A stretch of DNA of 64,000 nucleotides from Jackrogersella multiformis (taxonomy: Eukaryota > Ascomycota > Sordariomycetes > Xylariales > Hypoxylaceae): the NCBI GenBank assembly GCA_902806575.1, contig CADCXD010000002.1, positions 1,054,001-1,118,000 on the forward strand, given 5' to 3'. A model generated the notes under the pieces. It saw only the letters and a program-made list of their open reading frames with translations. It was not told where the DNA came from and searched no databases. Position numbers and translations under genes: made by a program. Below, in pieces: positions 55,349 through 64,000 of this stretch; position 1 is the stretch's first letter, and the number at the start of each line of letters is the position of its first letter.

Positions 55349-57385
55349 TCACCTCTCCGCCCGCCCCAAGCTCTTCTCCACCAACCTGACGCCCTCGCGG
55401 ACCTTAGGGCAGTAATGGCGGCGCAGGATCTCGCCCTCCCAGACGGTAGCGGCGAAGGGGTTGCTAGCCTCGGCGGTCTCGGCCAGGGGGTTATACGCGC
55501 CGTCGCCCTTGCGCTCCTCGGTGTTCCACAGGGCGGCGATCTTGCGGCCGTGGGTGGCGGCGACGTCGGCGAGCAGGGCCAGCAGGGCGCGGGCCGACTT
55601 CTCCGGCACGTGCAGGGCGGCGGTGGACAGCTGCTTGGCGAAGGCGGCGAGGCGCAGCGGCGGCACCGAGCGCACGTTCCACGGCGGCAGCAGGATCGCC
55701 GCTAGACACCGCACCAGCAGCACTGTCGCGGTCTGCAGGTTGATCTTGTTGTCGCTTCTGGCGGGGGCGGGCCGGTCCGGGTCCGGGAGGTGCAGCGACC
55801 GCGCGCCGAGCTCGAGGTCGGGGTTGAGGCAGAGCGGGAAGAGCGTCTGGTAGAGGTGCGTGGTGAAGAAGGAGAGGTCGAGGTGGAGGTCCGAGCGCGC
55901 GTTGTGGGCGTCCTGGCCCGCGAGCAGCGCAAACGCTGTGGTGGTGCAGAGGAGGGCTTCGCGGGAGGTGTTGCGGATTGGTGCCGAGTCGTCCTCTGCG
56001 CCTTCCTCCTCGCCCTCCGCATCGTTCTCGGTGGCGTCGCTGTGTCGAATGAGGTCCTTGAGGGCTTCGAGGAGGTCGCCGAAGAAGTTTTGGTTGATCA
56101 GGTGCGCGTACTTGGACAAGCCCTCGAGGACGGCGCCCATGAGGTGCGGCACCCGCATTTTTAAGATCCGGAAGTACGTGGCGAATACGAGCTTCAAGGT
56201 CTCGCCTTCCTTCCTCTCTCTCTCCTCGTGGCTCACCAGCGCGTCGGCTTGTGCCATATCCTTCTGCAGTGCCTTTTGCTCCTTTATATTTTTCCGTTCT
56301 CTCTTGTTTCGGAACTCCTTCTTGAATTTAGGTTTCTTGACATCAGGGCCATTCGAGCGATCCACGGAGTCCGTGGACGCCTTGTGGGAGAATTCCGAGA
56401 GTAGGCGGAGGTGTAGGAAGAGATTGACTACGCTCTCATGCACTTCGTACTCTCTGGCCTTCATCATCTTTGCTAAGAGCGAGACGGCTTCCATGGCTGG
56501 GGAGCCGTCCTCGTCGTCTTTGAAAAGAGTCTCAAGCGCTTGGAGACACTTATTAAAGTCGTCATCGACGTGCCTTCTAGAGAGCTTTCCAACGAGTATC
56601 TTGATTAGATCGCCTCGGAAATTGAAATGAGGCACGGCCGTCAAAAGGGTGCAGGCACAGGTGATAGCGACGCTCGCGGTGCTTTGGCCTTGGCCTCCGC
56701 TCACTTGGTGCCGTCCCGCCTTGGCGTATCTGGTGAGATCCTTCACATACGCCTGATAGGCCGAGATGAGAGAATTTTCAAACGTCCGTACTCTCCTTAC
56801 GTCTTTTGATAATTTCTCCTCGGGGCCGTCCTCCACCACGGGCCGTATTCGATAACCAGGGATGACGTCTTTATAAACCGTTAATTGCGTGGCTAATGTG
56901 AGTTTTTGTATGGCCGGGATTCTGGACTGCCCAATCTTGGCCAGGGCCCTGAAGGCGCCTCCATTCTCCTCGGGGGTCTCGTTGAGCATCAGGGCTATTT
57001 TTGCTAACTCCTCTTTGGCTTCCAGGATTTGCTGGTGTTCGGGTATCTCAGGTTTCTCAGGCCACTTCCGTTTTGGTTCCTCATCCTCGGACTCATCGTC
57101 GCCGCCTTCTAACCAACCCTCGTCATCTTCAAGAGAGCGCAAGTCATGTGCCGGCGCAGAAAATTGTTGCACCCGTCCACCTGGAAGCTTTAAGGGGAGC
57201 CTGGTATTCTCCTTCTCCTTTTTATTCCCCTTGCGTGCTCTCGTCTCATAGTCCTGTTCCAAATCCCAGCCCGCGGCATTGACTAAAAAAGACTTTTGTA
57301 TTTTTGAGCTGGATTTGCGAGAAGAACCATCGTCATCTGACTGAGGCGGAGTGAGCTTCCTCTTCTTTGAAGGTCTTGTTGCCAT
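55349..57385 (-). CDS. NOC3: Nucleolar complex protein 3 (Noc3), 60S ribosome biogenesis and replication licensing factor
   Basis: Single exon, 678 residues, close to yeast Noc3 (about 660). It starts MATRPSKKRKLTPPQSDDDG, a basic/acidic nucleolar-type N-terminus, with SFLVNAAGWDLEQDYETRAR. The NOC3 region follows: KEELAKIALMLNETPEENGG, FRALAKIGQSRIPAIQKLTL, VYKDVIPGYRIRP and VRTFENSLISAYQAYVKDL. The CBF/Mak21-type second half carries FRILKMRVPHLMGAVLEGL, SKYAHLINQNFFGDLLEAL and LLCTTTAFALLAGQ, and ends FAATVWEGEILRRHYCPKVR. Known role: with Noc2 it transports and matures pre-60S particles, and it also loads replication factors at origins. It faces Nip7 head to head over 328 bp. The last 700 bases are strongly GC-rich, which produces long false antisense ORFs. 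Confidence 0.93.
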   Translation of the reverse strand: MATRPSKKRKLTPPQSDDDGSSRKSSSKIQKSFLVNAAGWDLEQDYETRARKGNKKEKENTRLPLKLPGGRVQQFSAPAHDLRSLEDDEGWLEGGDDESEDEEPKRKWPEKPEIPEHQQILEAKEELAKIALMLNETPEENGGAFRALAKIGQSRIPAIQKLTLATQLTVYKDVIPGYRIRPVVEDGPEEKLSKDVRRVRTFENSLISAYQAYVKDLTRYAKAGRHQVSGGQGQSTASVAITCACTLLTAVPHFNFRGDLIKILVGKLSRRHVDDDFNKCLQALETLFKDDEDGSPAMEAVSLLAKMMKAREYEVHESVVNLFLHLRLLSEFSHKASTDSVDRSNGPDVKKPKFKKEFRNKRERKNIKEQKALQKDMAQADALVSHEERERKEGETLKLVFATYFRILKMRVPHLMGAVLEGLSKYAHLINQNFFGDLLEALKDLIRHSDATENDAEGEEEGAEDDSAPIRNTSREALLCTTTAFALLAGQDAHNARSDLHLDLSFFTTHLYQTLFPLCLNPDLELGARSLHLPDPDRPAPARSDNKINLQTATVLLVRCLAAILLPPWNVRSVPPLRLAAFAKQLSTAALHVPEKSARALLALLADVAATHGRKIAALWNTEERKGDGAYNPLAETAEASNPFAATVWEGEILRRHYCPKVREGVRLVEKSLGRAER

Positions 57386-57713
57386 TGTCGAATGTACCTA
57401 GGTAGTTATTGAATGTGAGAGAATGAAGGGTCCTGGATTTATCGAAGCAAGTAGATAATGAAGAAATTCAAAATTTCAGGAATCCGCAGGGACCCCTGCA
57501 TATAGACCCCACTTCCTTAATAGTTCAACCAATCGGAGAGATTCCGCTGTACTCAGTACTTTTCTCACCGCCAAAATTTTCAAGTGGCAGAACTTTTTCT
57601 TATATCTGAAATAGCTAAAATCTAAATTCTGAAGTACACCCCGCTACAGTATGTACTTTTATATTGTGTGAACTCCTCCATCTAAGATTTGCGCCCGACA
57701 AAACACAATCATT
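57386..57713. promoter_or_regulatory. Shared divergent promoter of Noc3 and Nip7 with RRPE-like elements
   Basis: 328 bp between divergent start codons. It carries CAAAATTTCA at 57469-57478 and AAAATTTTCA at 57573-57582. Both resemble the rRNA-processing element (TGAAAAATTTT type) found upstream of ribosome-biogenesis genes in yeast. Function here is an inference. Confidence 0.5.
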
Positions 57714-58406
57714 ATGCGGCCCCTCACAGAACAAGAGACGAAGGTGCTCTTCGAGAAGCTAGCGAACTACACGGGAAACTCGCTTAAAAATCTAATTGCG
57801 CCTCTCGACGATTCGCCCGACGCCGATCGATATGTCTTCCGCCTAAATCGCGACAGAGTATACTATGTCCTGCTCTCCATCACCAACCTAGCCACGTCGA
57901 TATCGAGGGACAACCTCGCTTCCCTGGGCATATGTCTAGGTAGGTCGAACAGTCCACCATAAATGCAAATATAGATCCAGATATATAACCCCCTTCCCCC
58001 CATACATGCATCACAAAATTCGCCGTCCCTAGCTCTGCAGAAAAGCTAACCAGAAACGCGACGGGCAGGCAAGTTCACCAAGACAGGCAAATTCCGGCTG
58101 CACATCACGGCGCTGCCCATCCTGGCCGAGCACGCGCGGTACAAGCTGTGGATCAAGCCCAACGGCGAGATGCCCTTCCTGTACGGCGGCAACGTCGTCA
58201 AGGCCCACGTCGGCCGCTGGTCCGACGACTGCCCCAGCCACCAGGGCATCGTAGTGTACAACATGTCCGACACGCCTCTCGGCTTCGGCGTCACCGCCCG
58301 CAGCACCGCCGAGGCTAGGAGGTTAGATCCCACCGGCATCGTGTGCTTCAGACAGGCCGACTGCGGAGAATACCTTCGAGACGAAGACACCTTGTTTGCT
58401 AGCTGA
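57714..58406 (+). CDS. NIP7: 60S ribosome subunit biogenesis protein Nip7
   Basis: Model: exons 57714-57939 and 58069-58406, giving 187 residues; yeast Nip7 has about 180. It starts MRPLTEQETKVLFEKLANYT, then NLIAPLDDSPDADRYVFRLN and RVYYVLLSITNLATSISRDN. Exon 2 encodes the PUA domain: FRLHITALPILAEHARYKLW, PNGEMPFLYGGNVVKAHVGR and QGIVVYNMSDTPLGFGVTA. The donor splits the Gly codon in CLGKFTKTGKF. Nip7 binds pre-rRNA and is needed for 27S processing and 60S export. The expected residue blocks are continuous across the splice, so the model is firm. Confidence 0.95.
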
Positions 58407-58773
58407 GGGGGTAGAAGATCTAATCTATGGCGGATGTGATGGATGGGTGTATATATCAAAAGTGAAAAGTGAAGGGATGATGGACGGTCTAACACTAGAA
58501 GAAAAGCCCGGAGTTTGGGATTGGCTTAGGTCATGTGCATTCAGGGGCGTTCGAGGTTGTCCACAAGTACCTAGGTAATCTATGATTTTGTCCATTTCTA
58601 TGATGCGACGATATATTATTTTGTACTGATCAACGAACCTTCCCGTATTTGAGAGCTATATATGTTCAGCAAAACCCCAATTTTTGTAGCTGTATCTATA
58701 ACCCCAGATTCCTAGCGCCAATGGACCCATCTATGCGAAGTAATGTGGGTGTCTATAAGCTGGTATCGTTTTC
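58407..58773. other. Convergent 3' spacer
   Basis: Between the Nip7 and glutamate 5-kinase 3' ends. One TACCTAGGTAA element near 58567. No gene. Confidence 0.55.
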
Positions 58774-60486
58774 TTAAGCAGCCACGCCTCCCCCGTTCTC
58801 GTTCACTTTGTCGAACACAGGCGTGACGGGCCGGCTTTCTCTGTGAAGGAGACTGATGCTTTCTCGATCGGCCACATACTCGCTGTCGGCGTAGCCCAGC
58901 AGCGACTCAATCTGTCGACTCCGGTGCCCCTTAATCCGTACGATCTCCGGCGCGGCGTAGTTGACCAGTGCTCTCCCGATCTCGACTCCCGGGCCCTCCC
59001 ACAGCTTACCGTCCGGCCCGGGCTCCGACCTCCTTTCCACGACGACCAAGCGAACGGCTTCTTGCTGCGCAAAACTCCCTTCGACGTCCAGAACGCCCAC
59101 AGGCAGGAGACCGGCTTTGTCCGAAAGCGCTTGGTGTGCGCCAACGTCGATATAGATTGTGCCGTGTGGGGCTAGGCCGTGGAGAATCCAGAAGTACCGA
59201 TCTCTAATCGGTTGCGAGAGGGGGAGGAAACGTGTATGCAACGGCGGCTTTTCCATTACGTCGAGGGCCAGCGATGCTGTCGACCGAGAGATATGGTCTT
59301 CGACCTCGTCACCCGCTACCGGCGAGTGATGCGACGGGGTGTGCTTCTTACGAGCTTGAAGGTAGCGAACAACCTTTACGATGTTTCCTGGCGAGGACGA
59401 TCGAGTGATGACAGTAGTGACACCAGCAGATGTCGCAAGCCTAGCAGCCACGATCTTTGTGCTCATACCACCAGTCCCCAGAGAGGACCCAGCGCTGGAT
59501 ACTGGATTCACATCAATTTTCATGGTTCACTTAGTAGCCAATCGACTGGATTCCTTACCATCCGCACGGATTGCACTGATATCCTCCACCTCTTCTATCG
59601 GAAGAGCATCTGGGTGTGTTCGTGGGTTCTTGTCATACAGACAGTCGACATCCGTCATTAAAAATAAAAAATGAGCATGTACCATGGCCGCAGTAATGGC
59701 TGAGAGGGTGTCATTATCTCCGAACTTAATCTCAGCGACCGCTAGGGTGTCGTTCTCGTTTACAATGGGTATAACACCCATCTCTAAGAGCTCCATGATG
59801 GTATTCTGGGCATTTAGATATCTCGTCCGCTGTAACATGATGTGAGCAGGTACACCTTAAGATCTAGCGGTGAAGGCTCTCACTTACATCCGCAATATCG
59901 TTTCTAGTCAGGAGAATCTGGGCGATAGGCTGACGGAGATGCCCAAAAAGACTATCCCATAAACTCATTAATCGGCATTGGCCAATTGCTGCAAGCGCCT
60001 GTAACTTGGATAGGTGCTTTGGTCTCTTGTCGACGTCCATCCGTCGAAGGCCGACGCCAATGGCTCCGGAAGAGACGATTATGACCTTGTGCCCATCTTT
60101 CCGTAACTTGACGGCGGTCTCGACAATGAGTGTCAAGATTGATAGTAAGGGTTCATGAGTTTTTTCATCGACAATAGAACTGGTTCCTATATGTAAGTTA
60201 GCTCATTATCTATTGGTATTGTTTTATGTATATTTGCTGCATAAAGTGCTGAAGATTTTCGACAATGATATTCGAATATAATTCAAGAGTTGATTCACCT
60301 AGTTTGATAACTATTATAAGCGGCTTGGGGTCCTTCATATCTGCTACGATTTAGACAACATTAGTAACCACAGCTTTGAACATAGGAATTTCCAGAACGT
60401 ATCAATAGAGAAATTTTATTTATTGTATCCATACGAGTAGAGCAGGCTGATCACTTACAGGGCGTAGGGCCCCTTGGCTCTGCCAT
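58774..60486 (-). CDS. PRO1: Glutamate 5-kinase (proline biosynthesis) with PUA domain
   Basis: Model on the minus strand: 60459-60486, 60299-60340, 59888-60186, 59559-59829, 58774-59501, giving 455 residues. The kinase domain is complete: VIKLGTSSIVDEKTHEPLL, VIIVSSGAIGVGLRRM, LQALAAIGQCRLMSLWDSLF, PIAQILLTRNDIAD, PIVNENDTLAVAEIKFGDND and FLMTDVDCLYDKNPR. Then SSLGTGGMSTKIVAARLATS and GVTTVITRSSSPGNI. A linker of about 35 residues leads to the PUA domain (GTIYIDVGAHQALSDKAGLL, ALVNYAAPEIVRIKGHRSRQ, LLGYADSEYVADRESISLL). It phosphorylates glutamate, the first step to proline, and is usually inhibited by proline. The fourth intron (59502-59558) is required: unspliced, the frame hits a stop before SAGSSLGTGG. 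The short first exons restore MAEPRGPTP and KDPKPLIIVIKLG. Confidence 0.94.
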
Positions 60487-61011
60487 CGTGGTACCTGGGC
60501 AGGGCGTATGTACAACTGGCAACTTGAAGCAGGGGATAGGAACAGGAATAGCTAAATGATGTGGAGCATTGCATTTACGACTTCACCGTAACACACATTG
60601 TAAATTGTAAATCGTAAAACCTCTACATACGTAGTAATCCTCTTAGAAAGGTACTAACTAGTGTACCTAGGCATGTATATGATAATATGGAATAATCGAG
60701 GACGGCAAGTTTTCCAATTGGACTACGGATGAACCTTAGAAACCCCTGCCGAGATCGGAATTTGAAGAAAAGCCTATCTTAGGCTAGTAGGGTAGGTACC
60801 TACCTAGGTAGATAGCTTTTGCTCCGCAACGGGCCGCAACTTCTAACTGACACCTGGGCAGCCGGACCCAATTAACGTTTAGTAGAGCTCCAGTATTCCA
60901 TCAAAGTTTCCATACCCTAGGATCTAGTGTAGGTTAAGTTCTAGAATCTAGGTACCTACCTAGGTAGATAACCGTAATTTTCAACCATTCCGATCCCTCA
61001 TCCAACCTACG
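60487..61011. other. Divergent spacer with palindromes
   Basis: Between the glutamate 5-kinase and Atp23 starts. Contains GGTAGGTACCTACCTAGGTA at about 60791-60810 and GGTACCTACCTAGGTAG at 60949-60966, the latter about 45 bp before the Atp23 ATG. No gene. Confidence 0.55.
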
Positions 61012-61916
61012 ATGCCATCACAACCGCCCCCCGAGGCGCCAGGCGTCGCGCCGTCTACGAACGCCCAGCCCGCCCCCTCCAGTCCAGAAGACCCGTCGTC
61101 CTTCCCGCCCATCCTCACCAACGACCCGCAGCGGACAGGCTTCGACCCGCAGACGGCGTGGTGGATGAACTACTTCAAGATCCTGACGGGCGGCATCAGC
61201 AAGGAGGGCGCCTTCCACTACCGGGAGTGGCGGTACCGGGAGCGCGAGGCCGCCGACTGCGCGCGCTGCGAGCAGTACCGGGACTGGGCCTTCGCGCATT
61301 CGCCCACCGTGCGCTTCCTGCGCGAGAAGGTCGAGGCCCTGAACGGGACCCTCGACTCCTCCAACGTCGTGTGCCGCCGCTGCCCCGCGCGCCTGACCGG
61401 GGACGGCCAGGTCTACCGCGCCGGCGGCGGCTTCAGCCCCGACCACGGCATCCTGCTCTGCGCCAACGAGGTGCGGAACCGCGGCCACCTCGAGGACACC
61501 CTGGCCCACGAGATGGTGCACGCCTGGGACCATCTGAGGTGGAAGGTCGACTGGGTGGGCGACAAGGACTTGAAGCACGCGGCTTGCACCGAGGTAAGCT
61601 GGACACATCTTGATCTCCGTCTTGCCTTTTTTTTCTTTTGGGTCTATGCGGTATCCTACCTGGTAGTGGTCTAACACATGGTCGACAGATCCGGGCGACG
61701 ATGCTGAGCGGCGAGTGCAGGTGGACGAGGGAGGCGTGGACGAGAGGGAACTGGACGCTGACGCAGCAGTTCCAAAACTGCGTGCGGAAGCGGGCCGCGC
61801 AGTCCGTCCTGGCGCGGCCGAGGTGCAAAGACGACGTGCAGGCGGTCAAGGTGGTCAACCAAGTATGGGATTCGTGTTTCTCGGATACCCGGCCATTCGA
61901 CGAGGTATACAGATGA
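61012..61916 (+). CDS. ATP23: Mitochondrial inner-membrane metalloprotease Atp23
   Basis: Model: exons 61012-61593 and 61689-61916, giving 269 residues. A Pro-rich N-terminus of about 50 residues precedes the family body: TAWWMNYFKILTGGISK, CARCEQYRDWAFAHSPTVRF and VVCRRCPARLTGDGQVYRAG with paired cysteines, then GGFSPDHGILLCANEVRNRG. The zinc site is HEMVHAWD (HExxH). Exon 2 gives IRATMLSGECRWTREAWTRG and CVRKRAAQSVLARPRCKDD, ending RPFDEVYR. Known role: it removes the Atp6 leader peptide and acts as chaperone for F1Fo-ATP synthase assembly in the intermembrane space; the cysteines match the twin CxxC pattern imported by Mia40. Coding GC is high, so the opposite strand has false long ORFs. 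Confidence 0.95.
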
Positions 61917-62213
61917 GACATGGATCCGAGGTAAGGTAGTTCGAAGAAGCTCTGTATTTATCATCACCTGTACCAACAAACAACCACCCCCCAATATCAG
62001 GAGTTTAGGCGAGGAAAAGCAAAGCCAATCAAGGCAAGGCAGGGCAAGGCAATGAATGGTATGAATGCATGTTATTTGGAATGCTACTCGATTAACTTCC
62101 GACTCCCCGTTATGCAGATTACCTAGGTACCCCAGCCAGATTTGCCACTGTCCAAACGCCTTCTCGCTTCAACTTTACATGTAACGCCTATTCCGTTAAC
62201 TCATTGACAATCA

Positions 62214-63504
62214 TCAGCGTGACCTCTCTCGGTTCGCCACCCGCTCCCCCTTGACGCAGTGCTTCACAATCCACGGGTGCGCCTGGACTTGTTCCAGCGG
62301 TATCCTCTTCTCGGGGTCGAGGACTAGTAGCTTCATTCATGTTAACCAAGGTGTCCTAGCACAAGTACTATAGCGGGACAAGCGAACTCACTCTCTTAAT
62401 AAGGTCCCTTGCTTCGGGACTGACGAACGACGGGATAGTCATATCCGCCTTCGCAATTCTCCTTTGCGTCATGATGGGTGTGTCCTCGAACGGCGCCTCG
62501 CCCACCAGGAACTCGTAAGTCAACACGCCCAGACTCCAAAGGTCCACCTTTTCGTTATAATAGTTGTCCGAGCTGCCCGGCTTGAGCATCTCGGGCGGGA
62601 GGTAATCGAGAGTACCGCACATGGTCTGCCTTCGACTATTCGGCGCGTGCACACTCCAGCCGAAATCGGAGATCTTGATCTCGCCGTGGATCCCCATGAG
62701 GATGTTCTCGGGCTTGATGTCCCGGTGGATGACGTGCTTGCGGTGTAGATACCGCAAGGCGCTCGCCATCTGGGCGATGTATTGCGAGGCCTTCCACTCG
62801 GGGAACCGATTCTCCTTCCTCAGGTGCTTGTACAGCTCGCCCTTACCGGCAAACTCGAGGATCAGGAAGACTCGCTTGCTGTCGTGGAAATGGCCGAACA
62901 GCTGCAGGATATTGGGGTGGCGCAAGTTGCTCTGGATCTCGATCTCCCGGCGTACCTGTTTTTCCACGCGGCCGTGCTGAAGCTCTTTCTTGTGCAGAAC
63001 CTTGAGGGCGCAGATAAAGCCACTCGTTCGTTCCCGCGCTAGGTAGACCCGTCCAAACTTTCCTTTGCCAAGCGGCCGCCCAATTTCGAACATGCCTAAA
63101 TGAAAATCCTTCGGCCCGTTCGGTTGGTCGATCAGAGTCACCGACTTCCGCTCGACCTGGGCTGCTTCGTCTGACTGTCTAGCCGCCGCATTTGCGGTGG
63201 GCAACGGTTTCCTGGTAGGCGAGGGAGGCTGGGCAGGTTTGCGTTGTGCTGCCTGGGATGGGAGAGTTACGGCGGTGACGGTATTTGCACTCTGTGCTTG
63301 CAGAGCAACTTTGTATAAATTCGGCCTACTCGAGCTTTGAGCTAATTGAGTTGTTGTCGTGATGACCTGGAAGCGTAATCAATTAATCGGCTACTTACAT
63401 CTGTAAAATATGGCGATATTTCAACGAACCTTGGACTTTTGATAGTCATTCTCATCATTGACAGACATGCGCTCGAAACGAGCCTCGAGGGTTCGAGTCG
63501 CCAT
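62214..63504 (-). CDS. IPL1: Aurora-family Ser/Thr kinase (Ipl1/Ark1)
   Basis: Model on the minus strand: 63430-63504, 62392-63366, 62214-62330, giving 388 residues. It starts MATRTLEARFERMSVNDEND, the usual N-terminus of filamentous-fungal Aurora kinases, then a Gln/Thr/Pro-rich region. Kinase domain: EIGRPLGKGKFGRVYLARE, ICALKVLHKKEL, VIHRDIKPENILMGIHG, KISDFGWSVHAPNSRRQTMC with the activation-loop Thr in RRQTMCGTLDYLPPEM, and DLWSLGVLTYEFLVGEAPF. The last exon supplies LLVLDPEKRIPLEQVQAHPW, without which the frame runs into VSSLVPL and stops. As part of the chromosomal passenger complex it corrects kinetochore-microtubule attachment and directs cytokinesis. The PMLKP-type loop and DFGWSVHAP are diagnostic of Aurora rather than Polo or PKA kinases. 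Confidence 0.95.
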
Positions 63505-64000
63505 GGCTTCCTAGAGATATGCTGACCAACTGCTAAGTTCCGAGCTTGGGTGGGATATAAGGGTATATGGTATATTGTCTTTTCTTCTTTACTTCGACTA
63601 TTAGATTTAGGTTGGGAAAGGTGGCGGCTGTTGGATATGAAGAGTTGAAGATACATAGGTGCGGGTGAGTTTGTTGTCTTTGTGGACCCGAACTCTGTTG
63701 CCTCAGCAACCGTTACCGCCGTTCTCCAATTAGGATCGGGGTCTAGTGACAGGGAGTTTATGCACAGACCGTTTCGCTACCTAATTTTCAGTTTCTTACC
63801 GATACGACTGTACACTAGCGGAATGGCGTCGGACTAAGTGCAGACAGTCATAACGATACTGTACTGAACTGTGTCACCAACTATCCCCTAGCTCCCAAAT
63901 TAGCACATGTCATCAGCCATAAGGCGTGTAAGTTACTTGAATACTTGGTTTAGGGGATATGCATATACAGTATCGATCGGTATTATGTCCCTAGGTAGTC
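63505..64000. other. Terminal spacer
   Basis: Aurora promoter region running to the window edge. No coding signal; a TCCCTAGGTAGTC element closes the window. Confidence 0.5.

Noticed and set aside
55860..56630. 256-codon ORF opposite Noc3
   Set aside because: Antisense shadow; Ser/Arg-rich translation is what the Noc3 codons give in reverse.
63481..63504. GGTTCGAGTCG, resembling a tRNA B box
   Set aside because: It lies in the first coding exon of the Aurora gene and no cloverleaf can be drawn around it.
1..64000. CRISPR arrays, rRNA genes, complete transposons or inserted viral sequence
   Set aside because: I saw no spaced repeats of CRISPR type, no rRNA signature and no transposase, integrase or reverse transcriptase reading frame.

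Overview
The window is nuclear DNA of a filamentous ascomycete (Pezizomycotina, probably Sordariomycetes; the class is an inference). The reasons are the many short introns (about 43-220 bp) with GTAAGT-type donors and CTAAC-like branch sites, clear fungal orthologues (PKA catalytic subunit, TORC2 Sin1/Avo1, Aurora kinase, Pop3, Nip7, Noc3, Atp23, Pro1), long gene-poor spacers, and a dispersed palindromic GGTACCTAGGTA-type repeat that sits almost only in spacers and introns. I reconstructed exon-intron structures by hand; each model below closes in frame.

Layout. 1-737: 3' end of an ER-Golgi lectin cargo receptor. 3754-5406: PKA catalytic subunit. 6811-9110: CorA-like membrane protein without a GMN motif. 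9526-10611 (-): kappa-class GST. 11161-23098: a run of amino-acid biosynthesis genes: O-acetylhomoserine sulfhydrylase (-), nitrilase (-), homoserine O-acetyltransferase (+), aspartate kinase (+), and a short-chain dehydrogenase ending in the peroxisomal signal SKL (+). 23833-24583 (-): small secreted Ser/Thr-rich GPI-type protein. 26755-29327 (-): Sin1. 30035-30829 (-): GNAT acetyltransferase. 31526-33176 (-): O-methyltransferase. 34424-35647 (+): PRCC-like protein. 36146-37729 (-): conserved fungal protein of unknown role. 39962-47904 (-): a deubiquitinase of about 2,529 residues (USP34/USP9X type). 50536-51531 (+): unknown protein with a His...Asn-Cys pattern like permuted papain/LRAT folds. 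52014-52945 (+): Pop3. 53821-54519 (+): disordered protein. 55349-57385 (-) and 57714-58406 (+): Noc3 and Nip7, divergent ribosome-biogenesis genes. 58774-60486 (-): glutamate 5-kinase. 61012-61916 (+): Atp23. 62214-63504 (-): Aurora kinase.

The most unusual part is 11161-23098. Aspartate kinase, homoserine O-acetyltransferase and O-acetylhomoserine sulfhydrylase are successive or near-successive enzymes of the aspartate-to-homocysteine route. They are normally scattered in fungi but are duplicated together in the fusaric acid (FUB) cluster. Here they flank a complete nitrilase, with no PKS or NRPS in the window. I read this as a dedicated supply of O-acetylhomoserine for a gamma-replacement product. 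One testable idea is a nitrile such as gamma-cyano-alpha-aminobutyrate that the nitrilase then hydrolyses. This is inference; the gene identities are well supported, the product is not.
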